From assembly GCF_004310345.1 (NCBI RefSeq), contig NZ_SISK01000014.1, forward strand, positions 1-61,590: 61,590 bases of DNA, given 5' to 3'. Within the stretch, counting starts at the first letter, position 1; each line of letters begins with the position of its first letter. Under the pieces are notes generated by a model. That model worked only from the letters and a program-made list of their open reading frames with translations, did no database searches and was not told where the DNA came from. Positions 49,899 to 59,314 of the stretch are shown here, piece by piece. The position numbers were made by a program, and so were the translations under genes. The DNA is from Paracoccus subflavus (GTDB taxonomy: Bacteria; Pseudomonadota; Alphaproteobacteria; Rhodobacterales; Rhodobacteraceae).

Positions 49899-52690
49899 GC
49901 ATTGGCCTCCATGCGGGTGAGCGCCTGGTCGTACCAGAGCAGCAGCTTCTCATCCTCCTGCAACGCCTCCTCGGGGATCTTCTGGGCGATACTGATGATG
50001 GTCTTGTAGTCCTTCGCACCCCACGCGGTCTTGAAGCCTGCGCGCAGCACTTCGAGCCGGAACTCCTTGAGCTTCCGGCCGGGTGCGGACTTGTAGCTCT
50101 CGAACTCCTTCAGCAGCGACCGCTCGCGCTTCTGCTCCAGGTCCTTTGCCTTGCTCGGATCAGGCACGAACCAACGGTCCTTCGCCTTGGCCTTCAGCCG
50201 CAGGTCGTCCTTCTCCAGCCCGCGCAGATCCTTGAAATTCGTGGACAGGTAGCTGTGGATCTGGCTGGGCACGTCGCCGTTGCCATCGTAGCGGAGGAAG
50301 TTGTCGGCGAGTAGCGCCGAGAGCTCTGGCTTTTCTTCGTGCTTCCGCCAGCCGGCGCCAAGCTGGGTCGTGAACTCCGGATGCACCTCCTGATAGGTTG
50401 AGGGTCGCTTGCGCAGGAAGTCCGTCAGCCAGTCGATGGCCGAGCGTTCGTCCGAGACGAACAGCTCCATTTGCGGTGCCTGCGCGGCTTGGGCCCGCTT
50501 TCGGTCGTACTCCGCGACTTGCTCAGGTAGAAACGCCATGCCGTCGCGCTCTGAAAATCGCAAGCGAAGTCCCTCTTGGAACTCTTGGCTTGAGAGCGGC
50601 ACAGGCACATTATGCCGTACAAACCAAGCCACCATCCGGTCAAAGATAATTCTTGGATCACGTTCGGGTATGTAGGTAAGTTCATCCGATTTGGATTTTA
50701 CGACAGGCAGATAGCTCAGGTGGGTTCTCACGAAATCCCAAGCCGATTCCTCGCTTCCACCAGTTTTCAAGAAGCGTTCTTCAAGGCCGCCATTCGGCTT
50801 ATAGGCCGAAATCACTAGATCCTGCTTGACTGAAGTCTTATTGTTCACCGCATTGAAGCTGCCTTGCTTCTTATTCAGGGCAGACACGTTAGCGACGACA
50901 AAACCCGCCTCCTGCAAACTGGTTTGAATACTATTCCAAACTGATGCTTTTGTATTTGAAAACTCAACTGTCATCCAACGCCCAGGCTTAAGTATTCTAT
51001 ATGCCTCAGAAAAACTTACGCTCATCAGTCGGCGATAGTCATCAAGTTGTTTTCCTTGGGATCTACTCTCAATAGCCTCTGATGCAGTGTTTGTTTTTAC
51101 GCCCGACCACATCTCGGCGAGGAAATTTAACTCAGAATACATTATGTTGGCACCGAAAGGGGGATCTATGAAAAGATAGTCAATTGATGAGTCGGGCACC
51201 TTAACGTGACTGGCGCTTCCCGTCTGAATTGCTTGGGAGGAGGACACCAATGCCAATGAATCAACTATTATCTTCAGCTTTTGCTTCCTTATTCCTTCAA
51301 AGATGTTTTTCTCTACGGGCAAGGAAGAAAAATATAGCGTACCTGACTGATACCCCGTCAAGACTGGCTTCTTTCCGCCGCCTTTGAATATCACGCGGCT
51401 CATCATTGTGCTGTGGGTCAAGTCATAGGAGTTTATCAAGAAATCAAGTGCTTTCCCATGACTTTTCCTCTTCACGTGCTGTCGAAGAAATGCAAGCGCT
51501 AAGAGATTGCGATGTGTGTAGAAATGATGGACAAAGTTGATGCCCATGCGAATTGGCTCGCCAGTTTTTTCGCCATCAGGTAATTTATTGGTTGGATAAT
51601 CGTACTTTATGAGTTCTTGAAGGCAGCGCTCAGATACGGCCAAATCGTGGCTGTCAGGCTTCTTCTCGTATCTCGATTTGCCAACTGAATAATTTATGAG
51701 AACCGGCACTTGCTTGGCAATTCGCACCGGCTGTTCGAGTTTTTGATCATTGAAGGTCGTCCAGCAACGATCAAGTGTCCTTTTTGTGACTTCTGCAGAG
51801 CAATGAGGGCACTCAATTTGCTCTCGAACAGACCCAGCGACATGATCAACTGCGGACTCCCAGAAGGTAATTTCGCCGGTGCATTCTGGGCATGTAAAGA
51901 CGTCCGACCAAATGATATAATTGATTTTACCTCGTATCGTTGAGCCCTTATGGCTGGTTTCATAAATCCAGCCCAACTCGCGCTCAGCTTCATCGAGCAG
52001 TCTAAGCGCCTCTTGCTTAAAGCGCACTACGTCAATTTTGGTGTTGTAGTTGGCAGCAATAAATGCCGCGGCTGGAGAAAGATCATTTAAGATGGCCTTT
52101 CTTTCTCCGAGCCTCGAAAATTCCCTCCATTCAACTCGTCCCATAACCTTAGTGGGCTCGAAAATCGTACCAGCTTGATCGACTCGATAACCCAATTCCT
52201 CGACGGCTTTTCTGTTGCCGCAAAGTTGCGCTGCCACCCCAGTCATGCCGGTGCCACAAAAGGTGTCAGCAACCAAATCACCGGGCTTTGTGTAGTATAA
52301 CACGTAGCGCATGATTGCCTTATGTGGAACTTTTGTGTGGTAGCTGTGCGCATCATAGAAAATGCCACTTCTTCCCTCACTTACGTCAAATGCAAAAGGC
52401 TCCTTAGCCATTCGGTCTCCCGGGCTATAGGGGGTCCCGTAGTGCTTAACGTAATCGATGAACCAAGGGTTCGGGCAAGCTGTGTAGTACGGTGGATCTG
52501 ACATCGCCAGGATCGCGTCATCCGACCCTTGCGGAAACCCCTCCTGGTTCCGGAAGGCCGGATCCTTCAACTTCTCGGCCAACAGCCCCAGAAAGTACTT
52601 CCGCCGCGCATCCTCGCTAGGGAAGGTGATGCCAAGGCACTCGACCGCGCCACCGCTCTTCCCGCTGTCCATCTTCAGTTGATCGTTCAT
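49895..52690 (-). CDS. pglXI: PglXI, DUF1156-type adenine-specific DNA methylase of BREX
   Basis: A 931-residue methyltransferase. SDPPYYTACPNPW lies at 64-76, the AdoMet motif DTFCGTGMTG at 142-151, two zinc ribbons CPEC (267-270) and CPHC (294-297), and a second FIDPPFGANIMYSE at about 507-520. This is the DUF1156 layout. In BREX the methylase marks host DNA at a non-palindromic adenine site so that the defence ignores it. The start at 52690 is used because GGAGAA lies 8 nt upstream; in-frame starts at 52723 and 52726 overlap the brxC stop. The middle of the gene (about 50600-52400) is clearly AT-richer than its ends. Confidence 0.93.
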   Translation of the reverse strand: MNDQLKMDSGKSGGAVECLGITFPSEDARRKYFLGLLAEKLKDPAFRNQEGFPQGSDDAILAMSDPPYYTACPNPWFIDYVKHYGTPYSPGDRMAKEPFAFDVSEGRSGIFYDAHSYHTKVPHKAIMRYVLYYTKPGDLVADTFCGTGMTGVAAQLCGNRKAVEELGYRVDQAGTIFEPTKVMGRVEWREFSRLGERKAILNDLSPAAAFIAANYNTKIDVVRFKQEALRLLDEAERELGWIYETSHKGSTIRGKINYIIWSDVFTCPECTGEITFWESAVDHVAGSVREQIECPHCSAEVTKRTLDRCWTTFNDQKLEQPVRIAKQVPVLINYSVGKSRYEKKPDSHDLAVSERCLQELIKYDYPTNKLPDGEKTGEPIRMGINFVHHFYTHRNLLALAFLRQHVKRKSHGKALDFLINSYDLTHSTMMSRVIFKGGGKKPVLTGYQSGTLYFSSLPVEKNIFEGIRKQKLKIIVDSLALVSSSQAIQTGSASHVKVPDSSIDYLFIDPPFGANIMYSELNFLAEMWSGVKTNTASEAIESRSQGKQLDDYRRLMSVSFSEAYRILKPGRWMTVEFSNTKASVWNSIQTSLQEAGFVVANVSALNKKQGSFNAVNNKTSVKQDLVISAYKPNGGLEERFLKTGGSEESAWDFVRTHLSYLPVVKSKSDELTYIPERDPRIIFDRMVAWFVRHNVPVPLSSQEFQEGLRLRFSERDGMAFLPEQVAEYDRKRAQAAQAPQMELFVSDERSAIDWLTDFLRKRPSTYQEVHPEFTTQLGAGWRKHEEKPELSALLADNFLRYDGNGDVPSQIHSYLSTNFKDLRGLEKDDLRLKAKAKDRWFVPDPSKAKDLEQKRERSLLKEFESYKSAPGRKLKEFRLEVLRAGFKTAWGAKDYKTIISIAQKIPEEALQEDEKLLLWYDQALTRMEANA

Positions 52691-52722
52691 CGGTTCTTCT
52701 CCGGAAAAGGGGTGGCGGGCCA

Positions 52723-55700
52723 TCACTCGACCACAAAACGCAGCTTAGTGGTGTCCTTGCCCTTGCAGCGGTCGTTCAGGAACGACTCGAAGCGTTTGCG
52801 CAAATCCTCGGGCGTAGCCGGCGATCCGCCTTGGAGCAGCGCCTTCCTGATGTCCTCTTGGGCAACGCTGATCTTTTCCAGCCCCGACAGCGCCTCCTGA
52901 ACGGCAGCGATGAACTCGGGCGTCACCATCTCGGGCAGGGTCTTTGTCTCGGCGAAGCCGGTGACGATCTTGCGCGACAAGTCCTTCAGCAGTTCGAAGT
53001 TCGACTGGATGATCGGATCCTCGAGGTTGTCGACGAGCGTCTGCACCCAGCCTTCGAGCAGCCGGTCGAGTTCGTCGTCGAGCTGCTTGAGGATGTTGGC
53101 TGCCGGAAGCAGGTCGCCCTGTTCGTTCGCCGGGCGGAAGTTGCAGTGCGGACAGACAGGTGACGCCGAGAGTTCGGAGTCGACCAGCGAGGCGCAGCTC
53201 TTCAGCTTGTCGAGTTTCTCTTCGAAGCTCGTGAGCTGGCTGGTCGGCATCAGCGAAATGCCGGCCAGCGCCCGCATCGCGACGAGGCGCGGATCCTTAC
53301 GCATGGCGTTCTTGGTCTTGTCCTCCGAGACGCCGAGCCGCGCCTTGCTGTGCAGCGCGACGTAGGCCTTCACGTAGTCCTTCTTCAGCTGGTTGAGCGT
53401 CTGGCGGTACTCGGCCGCGTTCTGGTCCGTTCGTTCGGCGGCGAGCTTGTCGAGCACCTGCTTGCGCGTTCCCTGCGCCTGCCTCACCCACGCATGGTCG
53501 GCGGGCAGCACCATCTCCGCTTGGCCGAGATAGCTCGCGGTGCTGCCCAGTTCGCCGATCAGGGTCATCAGGCCCTCGGCCGAGGCCAGCACCTCGAGGT
53601 TTTTCTTCTGCGCCGCGATGTCGTCGGACCCGATGCGCAGGTTTTTCAGTTTGCCGACGGTGTTGTAGGGTGCCAGGCTCTCGGAGAATGCCTTGAGCGC
53701 GTCGAGCTTTGTGCGCCAGTCACGGATCTCCTCCTCGCGGAGCAGGGGCTGACCCCAGAAGCTGAGGCGGTTTGCCATGTCGGTCGTCGCGCCGAGGACG
53801 CGCTTTGTCAGCTTGTTGACTTCCTCCTGCAGCGCCTTGACGGGCTCATCGGATCCCTGCGTCGCCTGCTGCGCGAGGCCAGGCGGAAGTTCCAGGAGCT
53901 GGAACAGTGATCGAAGGACCGCGACGTTGATCTCTTTTGGCGCTTCGACGTGCTTGAAATGCCGCAGATCGTCGAGCGGGCGCTCGGCCAGCAGCGTGAT
54001 CTTACTGGAGTCGATCTTATCGCCTGTGATCGCGAGCACGATATCGCCCGAATAGACGAGCCCGCCAAGCACGGTGACCAGCAGGTCGGATTCCATGCGA
54101 TATTTGACCGGCGCAAAGTACTCGACGTCGGCATCGCCGCTCAGGAGTTCGCCGCGGTTCAGTACCTGCCCATGCCCCTTGGCCTTGAGGCGAGCGAGCA
54201 CGTCCTGGGCATATCGAGACTGGGTCGGATCGATGCGATCCCCGTCGAGCATTTCGAGACCGTCGAGGATGACGACGGCGTCCTTTGTTCTCGTGCCGCC
54301 GGCCAGCGCACGAAGCGCGTTTCCGACCAGCTGCTTTCTGTTGGCCTCGGTGATCAATGCAGAGAAGGTCGGATACTGGGGCGCCATATCGGCAAAGCGG
54401 CTATTCAGAGCGACCCCAGCAATGACGTTGACCACATCCCGGAAGTTGATGCGCTCGTCCGGCCCCAAACGCGCCTTCTCTCGAAGGGAGATGCCTTTCG
54501 TCCAGTCGCGCAGCGACTTCGACTTGCCTTGGTAGGTGACCTCGAAGGCTTCGAGCTGTTTCTCCTGAAGCCATTTGCTCATGTCGCGCAAGGCATCTCG
54601 GGCCTTGTCGAGATATACCGACTTCGCGCCTCCGCTCGCGGTCGACGCCAATTCCTGCGCAGCTGCATAGAACCTGAGAAGGCGCCTTATGCTGTCGTCG
54701 GGCTCCTTCAGCCGGAAGAAGACTTCATCCGCTTTGTCGTCATCACGGAAGCGGGGCGGATCGAACGGCTGAATGAAATAGAGGTAGAAGTCGCGTTCTG
54801 GCTGGGCCGTTGGTCGATCATTCGGCGCGCCGAAAAAGAGGTAACCTATACGCTCGACCCGGTGCTCCTGCCACTCGATCTGATACTGCCAGATCTGGTG
54901 ACCGGTCACATAACTGGACTCGTCTGTCCGCTCCATGAGCTGGCGGATGGCACCGAAGTAGGCACGATCAAGCGAGTCCTCTGACAGCGCTTCGGCGCGC
55001 TTCTCGATCTGAGCGTCGTAATCGACGTCCTTTTTCAGATCGAGATAGTACTGCTCAGTGTCGGGAGCCTTCGAGATGAACTGCCCGTTGACCGTTTTCA
55101 GCGTCTCCCGGAGTGTGGTCTGCACGGCGGTCAACAGATCATCGGACGGATCACCTCCCATGTCTTCAATGCCAGGCTGGAACAAGCACAACGTGTCTCG
55201 AAGTTCTTCAGCCGTTGGGCCGACAGGCACGTAGATGTCACCGCCTGTGGTCAAGCGATGGACTGAGAGACCATCAATGATCCTCAAGGCCATTGCCTTA
55301 TAGGCAGGACGCGTGAAAGCCTTCTTCACCCGTTCTGACAGGACTTCCGATACTTTGAGCACGGGTCCGATGTTCGCATCAGCTCGTAGAACCGAGTTTG
55401 ACGTTACTGTATCCCAGAACTTGTCGTAGCCAATCAGGCCTGGCCGATCCTCAGGAACTTCCTGATCGAGCACAGCTTGAATCTGGTCTCGGAGTGTGAC
55501 GAGGGCGCCGCGCTTCTCGGTGAAGACAAGTCTCTCGAATGTTCCGATGTAGTCAGGATGGACCGGAAACAGCCGAACGTACTCGTCCATGCGCTCGTTC
55601 ATGGATCCGTAGAACTTGGAGAACGGCGTGAGGTACGCGCGGATCTTGTTTTGCTGATCCGACGTCTTCTTCAGGAGCCGTTCGGCCACGACGAAGCTGA

Positions 55701-56448
55701 CGTCTTGCCGAGCAAGTAGCACCTGCGTGAACCGATCCTTCACTCTACGAAGACTATCCGCAACATGCTGGAAGCGGCTGCTGTCGAAGATGGCCTCTTG
55801 AACGCCTGCGACGAAGCGGAAGCGGAGGTGCTTGGTGACCTCACCAATCTCGCGCAGGAACGACAGATCGAGAACAAGGTCGTGATCTTTGCGCGAACGC
55901 AAGTATTCGAGGAACTCATCCACCACTAGCAGAACGCCGTGGTTCGGGTGCACCTCGGCAAACGCCGCCATCATCTCTTCGAAGGCGCCCTTGTTATTGA
56001 TCACCTTGTCGGCCGGCGGGAAGGAATAGCTTACGCCTTCCTTTTCGAGAAAGACCTCCAGCTGCTGCGTGATGATGTCACGCAACGACATCTGGCTTGA
56101 GATCTCGATCCGATGAACCTTGAACTTGCCCGCAATCGCCTTGGCGGCATCAGCCACCTTTGGGTGATGGATCATCTGGACGTAGTCTGCATCCTCAGCC
56201 ACCAGCGAAAGAACGGACATCAGGTGCGACTTACCTGTCCCGTAGTTGCCGACGACCAGTACGCCCTTGTGGTCCACGCCGTCGTCGAACGAAAGCTGAG
56301 GGATCATGAGCTTGGCAATCCGATCAGCCATATCGTCAGAAATCACGTAGGTCGAAACCAGCTTCTTGGCCTCATCTGGACGATTGGCGTCCAGAAGCTG
56401 GATAACGGACTCAATCGGTTCGAACTGAATGAGATCGGCATAACGCAT
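52723..56448 (-). CDS. brxC: BrxC, large ATPase of BREX (P-loop, DUF6079-type)
   Basis: A 1241-residue AAA-type ATPase. Walker A is GNYGTGKS at 67-74 and Walker B is GVLLVVDEFLEYL at 171-183. The middle and C-terminal parts are long helical regions with a Cys pair (CPHCN) near residue 1100, which could bind zinc. BrxC is the largest core protein of BREX and is required for phage exclusion. The start at 56448 follows AAGGA by 5 nt; an in-frame ATG at 56454 and an open frame to 56574 that overlaps brxF are less likely. It ends with the stop overlapping the pglXI start region. Confidence 0.93.
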   Translation of the reverse strand: MRYADLIQFEPIESVIQLLDANRPDEAKKLVSTYVISDDMADRIAKLMIPQLSFDDGVDHKGVLVVGNYGTGKSHLMSVLSLVAEDADYVQMIHHPKVADAAKAIAGKFKVHRIEISSQMSLRDIITQQLEVFLEKEGVSYSFPPADKVINNKGAFEEMMAAFAEVHPNHGVLLVVDEFLEYLRSRKDHDLVLDLSFLREIGEVTKHLRFRFVAGVQEAIFDSSRFQHVADSLRRVKDRFTQVLLARQDVSFVVAERLLKKTSDQQNKIRAYLTPFSKFYGSMNERMDEYVRLFPVHPDYIGTFERLVFTEKRGALVTLRDQIQAVLDQEVPEDRPGLIGYDKFWDTVTSNSVLRADANIGPVLKVSEVLSERVKKAFTRPAYKAMALRIIDGLSVHRLTTGGDIYVPVGPTAEELRDTLCLFQPGIEDMGGDPSDDLLTAVQTTLRETLKTVNGQFISKAPDTEQYYLDLKKDVDYDAQIEKRAEALSEDSLDRAYFGAIRQLMERTDESSYVTGHQIWQYQIEWQEHRVERIGYLFFGAPNDRPTAQPERDFYLYFIQPFDPPRFRDDDKADEVFFRLKEPDDSIRRLLRFYAAAQELASTASGGAKSVYLDKARDALRDMSKWLQEKQLEAFEVTYQGKSKSLRDWTKGISLREKARLGPDERINFRDVVNVIAGVALNSRFADMAPQYPTFSALITEANRKQLVGNALRALAGGTRTKDAVVILDGLEMLDGDRIDPTQSRYAQDVLARLKAKGHGQVLNRGELLSGDADVEYFAPVKYRMESDLLVTVLGGLVYSGDIVLAITGDKIDSSKITLLAERPLDDLRHFKHVEAPKEINVAVLRSLFQLLELPPGLAQQATQGSDEPVKALQEEVNKLTKRVLGATTDMANRLSFWGQPLLREEEIRDWRTKLDALKAFSESLAPYNTVGKLKNLRIGSDDIAAQKKNLEVLASAEGLMTLIGELGSTASYLGQAEMVLPADHAWVRQAQGTRKQVLDKLAAERTDQNAAEYRQTLNQLKKDYVKAYVALHSKARLGVSEDKTKNAMRKDPRLVAMRALAGISLMPTSQLTSFEEKLDKLKSCASLVDSELSASPVCPHCNFRPANEQGDLLPAANILKQLDDELDRLLEGWVQTLVDNLEDPIIQSNFELLKDLSRKIVTGFAETKTLPEMVTPEFIAAVQEALSGLEKISVAQEDIRKALLQGGSPATPEDLRKRFESFLNDRCKGKDTTKLRFVVE

Positions 56449-56468
56449 CGACATCCTTCGTCCCCTTT

Positions 56469-56933
56469 TCAATGCACAGTGAATGGGACCAGGCCGTCGA
56501 TGGCGTAGTCCTGATGTTCTGAGTGTCCCGTCTCGGCATATGTGAGGCGATTGCCCCGCGTGCCTCCAGGCCACACTGCGATGATCCGGCGTGACTGAGC
56601 TTGTCGCCTGAGCAGGTCGAGCGGGCTGAGCTGTAGCGTCCGGTCGAAGAGAAGCTCGATGTTGTCGACTGTCAGAATCCCTTGGCTCACAAGATCATCC
56701 GCAAGGCGCCTGAATATTTCGGCAACGTGAAGGTGCCGTCGCGCACGCGGCACCGTAAGCAATTCGCGACCGAGGGCTGCTCCAACGTTGAGGGTAGGGG
56801 CCGCTCTTCGCTCCGCAAGCTGACGAAGCAGCTTGCTCTTTCCAGTTCCGGGTTCCCCAATGAGCAGGACCAACTTGCTGTGCACTGTCGAAACGTCGTC
56901 GACGACGCGGTCGAGTCTATCGATCATCCTCAA
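56469..56933 (-). CDS. brxF: BrxF, small P-loop ATPase of type 3 BREX
   Basis: A 154-residue protein with a Walker A GEPGTGKS at 26-33 in LVLLIGEPGTGKSKLLRQLA, and a likely Walker B in LTVDNIELLFD near 87-97. Small standalone ATPases of this size before brxC are BrxF and are specific to type 3 BREX. It overlaps the end of the regulator gene by 4 bp (ATGA) and precedes brxC by about 20 bp. It may work with BrxC. Confidence 0.85.
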   Translation of the reverse strand: MRMIDRLDRVVDDVSTVHSKLVLLIGEPGTGKSKLLRQLAERRAAPTLNVGAALGRELLTVPRARRHLHVAEIFRRLADDLVSQGILTVDNIELLFDRTLQLSPLDLLRRQAQSRRIIAVWPGGTRGNRLTYAETGHSEHQDYAIDGLVPFTVH

Positions 56934-57820
56934 CCCTCCTGCGCCATTGCGCCCGCAGTCGGGACAGTGCCTTCACCCAGTTCGGCTGCATTCAGAAGAA
57001 CGATCTGCTGATCCTGCGGCCTCCTGGCGGCTGGGTCCGTATCAAGCCCGAGACGCCTGAGCGCGTAGTACAGCAACGCCCTACGGACTTTGATCTTCGC
57101 TTTGCCGGCCCGCATCCCGTAGTCTAGCGCTATGACCTTCGCCTGCGTCTCTGAAAGGTCGGGGTGGGGGGCGACTTCCAGCGTGACCTCGGAATGCCAG
57201 TCGCGATCATCGTCGGCTGACGCTTCGCTCTCACGCGATCCTCGAATCTCCAGCACCCGCGAGAGCAGGAAGTCCTTGAAGCAGTCATCGGTCAGGCAGA
57301 GCGCCCGGGTGTGCCAGCGGAACCCGTCGAACGCGATGGCGTGAGGCGCGATCCAGCGCCAGCGCGGCTCGGGGCTGGACAGGGACTGGTACTTCACCTC
57401 GATCGCCTCGGACCGGCGGATGGCGCCGACAACCGAGCGAAGCGTCACAGGCTCAACGCCGCGAACCGGCGTCGGGGCGGATGCGTAGGGTGGCAGGTCA
57501 GGGATCCAGCAATCTTCGCGCTCCAGCACATCGTCGGCAACCAGGCGGATTTGGGCGAGGTAGTGCGCTGCGTCCGGCGGGCGGAACTTGCAGTCGAAGT
57601 CTGGGCCGCGGACGTAGGTCCGCGCGCTCTTGTCGTAGACCATGTTGTCCGGTGCCAGCGCGATGTAGCGGTTCAGGTCCGAGGATGCCTGGTTCACCGA
57701 GACGCCGAACTGCTGCATCACGTCGATACGATTGACGTGACCCTCCCAGAACAGGCGGAACTCGATGAACTCGAGGCGCTGCTCGATCCCCCAGCGTAGT
57801 TCGGCCTTGTCCCGGTCCAC
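56930..57820 (-). CDS. brxR: BrxR-like WYL-domain transcriptional regulator
   Basis: A 296-residue regulator and first gene of the BREX operon. Residues about 8-60 form a winged helix (QRLEFIEFRLFWEGHVNRID, then VSVNQASSDLNRYI), residues about 135-205 a WYL domain (EVKYQSLSSPEPRWRWIAPH, HAIAFDGFRWHTRAL) and the C-terminus a WCX-like extension. The start at 57820 (GTG) follows GGGAG by 6 nt; an open frame to 57910 has no site. BrxR repressors control BREX loci by binding inverted repeats at their own promoters; an 8-bp inverted repeat lies just upstream. Confidence 0.88.
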   Translation of the reverse strand: MDRDKAELRWGIEQRLEFIEFRLFWEGHVNRIDVMQQFGVSVNQASSDLNRYIALAPDNMVYDKSARTYVRGPDFDCKFRPPDAAHYLAQIRLVADDVLEREDCWIPDLPPYASAPTPVRGVEPVTLRSVVGAIRRSEAIEVKYQSLSSPEPRWRWIAPHAIAFDGFRWHTRALCLTDDCFKDFLLSRVLEIRGSRESEASADDDRDWHSEVTLEVAPHPDLSETQAKVIALDYGMRAGKAKIKVRRALLYYALRRLGLDTDPAARRPQDQQIVLLNAAELGEGTVPTAGAMAQEG

Positions 57821-57841
57821 GTTGCACTCCCGCCCAGCCCT

Positions 57842-57864
57842 GCGCGCACGCGAACTGTGCGCGC
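57842..57864. promoter_or_regulatory. Inverted repeat upstream of brxR, candidate operator
   Basis: GCGCGCAC-7 nt-GTGCGCGC is a perfect 8-bp inverted repeat, 22 bp upstream of the brxR start codon. Its position over the presumed brxR promoter, and the habit of BrxR-type repressors to bind inverted repeats, suggest autoregulation of the BREX operon. A second copy was not found nearby. An alternative role as a weak terminator is less likely since no T tract follows in the brx direction. Confidence 0.5.
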
Positions 57865-57940
57865 CCAATTTCTGGGCTTTCTTGGACCGTAGCCGTGAGG
57901 GATTAAGCAATCAATCGAAAAGGGGCGCGTCGGCGCGCGA

Positions 57941-59122
57941 TTATCCCAAGGATTGCCGCAGGTTCTGCGCTATTGCATCCGCCGCCATCCGCACCGGCTC
58001 GGCAGCGAGGTGGGCGTAGCGCGCCGTGGTCTGGACCTGCGTGTGGCCAAGGAGTTTGCCGATCATCGGCAGTCCCTGACCCGAGGCGACGGCGGTCGAC
58101 GCGAAGGTGTGGCGCAGGTCGTGTATGCGGACGTCCTTCACCCCGGCGCGGGCGCGAACGCGCTGCCAGAAGGGCTGGAGATCGCTCAGGCGCTTGCCCG
58201 GCAGGGTGCCGGTGATGACCCACGGGTTCTCGTCGATGCGCTGAGCGTCGCGGAGCAGATCGACGACGGGCTGGCCGAGATGGACGACCTTGGCGCCGGA
58301 CTTGGAATCCGGCAGGCGCAGGACGCGCTCGGCCAGATCGACGTATGCCCACTTCAACGTCATGATCTCGTTCAGCCGACAGCCGGTCAGGATCAGCAAG
58401 CGAGCGGCGAGGATTGCTGATGGCAGTTCAATCCCTTCCGCCTCCATCTCGCGCAGCACCTCACCGATCCGGCGGAGTTCGGCCGCGCTGAGAAAGCGCT
58501 CGCGCTTCTCCTCGGGATACTTCCGGATGTGCTTTCGCGGGTTGGTTCCGTCCGGACGCAGGCCCCACATCTCGGCGAGGCTGAACATCTTCGAGACCAC
58601 TTCGAGGCAGCGGTTCGCCTGATAGGGGATGTGGCGAAGGTCGTGGTGGAACTTGGCCACGTCCGCCCGGGTGATGCCCGTGACCGTGAGTTGCCCGAGC
58701 GCGGGCAGGATGAAGCGTTCGAGGTTGCGGCGGTACTCCTTGGCCGTGCTCGCCTTCACGCGGATCGCGATGTGCTCCTTGTCGAACCGCTCCGCCAGCT
58801 CCTTCATCGTGATCGCCTTGCGCCCCGCGTCCCGCTCGGCGGCGGGGTCCGCACCGTTGCGCGCGGCAGCGACGATGGAGATGGCGCGGTTGCGGGCCTG
58901 CTCGCATGTAAGCACCGTGCTGGGCCCGAGGCTGATCCGCCGGGACCGGCGTCCGGCGCGGTACTGGACCACGTAGCCCTTGCGCCCGCTCGGCAGCACC
59001 CGCAGCCCGAAGCCAGGGATCTCACTGTCCCAGACGAAGTATTCGGCGGAGCGGGCTTCTGCGGCGTCGACGAGGCGTTTGGTGATCCTGGGCATGGCAC
59101 TCTTCGGTGGTTCTTTCGCCAT
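57941..59122 (-). CDS. int: Tyrosine integrase of the prophage
   Basis: A 393-residue phage integrase. Residues 1-100 are an N-terminal arm-binding domain (FVWDSEIPGFGLRVLPSGRK), about 105-200 a core-binding domain and about 210-390 the catalytic domain. The catalytic set is visible: R249 in TGCRLNEI, K274 in DSKSGAKV, H334-x-x-R337 in IHDLRHTF, H360 in LLGHTQVQTT and the nucleophile Y369 in ARYAHL. It sits 1.8 kb from attR and is divergent from the DUF6880 gene. Its promoter must lie in 59123-59314. It catalyses insertion into the tRNA-Met gene. Confidence 0.95.
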   Translation of the reverse strand: MAKEPPKSAMPRITKRLVDAAEARSAEYFVWDSEIPGFGLRVLPSGRKGYVVQYRAGRRSRRISLGPSTVLTCEQARNRAISIVAAARNGADPAAERDAGRKAITMKELAERFDKEHIAIRVKASTAKEYRRNLERFILPALGQLTVTGITRADVAKFHHDLRHIPYQANRCLEVVSKMFSLAEMWGLRPDGTNPRKHIRKYPEEKRERFLSAAELRRIGEVLREMEAEGIELPSAILAARLLILTGCRLNEIMTLKWAYVDLAERVLRLPDSKSGAKVVHLGQPVVDLLRDAQRIDENPWVITGTLPGKRLSDLQPFWQRVRARAGVKDVRIHDLRHTFASTAVASGQGLPMIGKLLGHTQVQTTARYAHLAAEPVRMAADAIAQNLRQSLG

Positions 59123-59314
59123 TCCACAGTGCTGAAGCGCGGGCGACAGTCAACGAACACATTGAAATCGCGAAGAAAAAGGAAATGCCTCGCGTTTCCG
59201 CGCAAGGCGTTTCGGCGCGATGGTGCGGGAAATCGACGAGCCGCGCGAATCAGAACGCAGGTTCCGGATCCCGCGGACCGCTGATAGGCTCGGGGAAAAG
59301 AAACTGGCGATCCA

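Noticed and set aside
44378..57820. DISARM, type 1 BREX or type 1 restriction system
   Set aside because: PglZ rules out DISARM as such; no BrxB or BrxL for type 1 BREX; no HsdS or HsdR-like gene for type 1 restriction.
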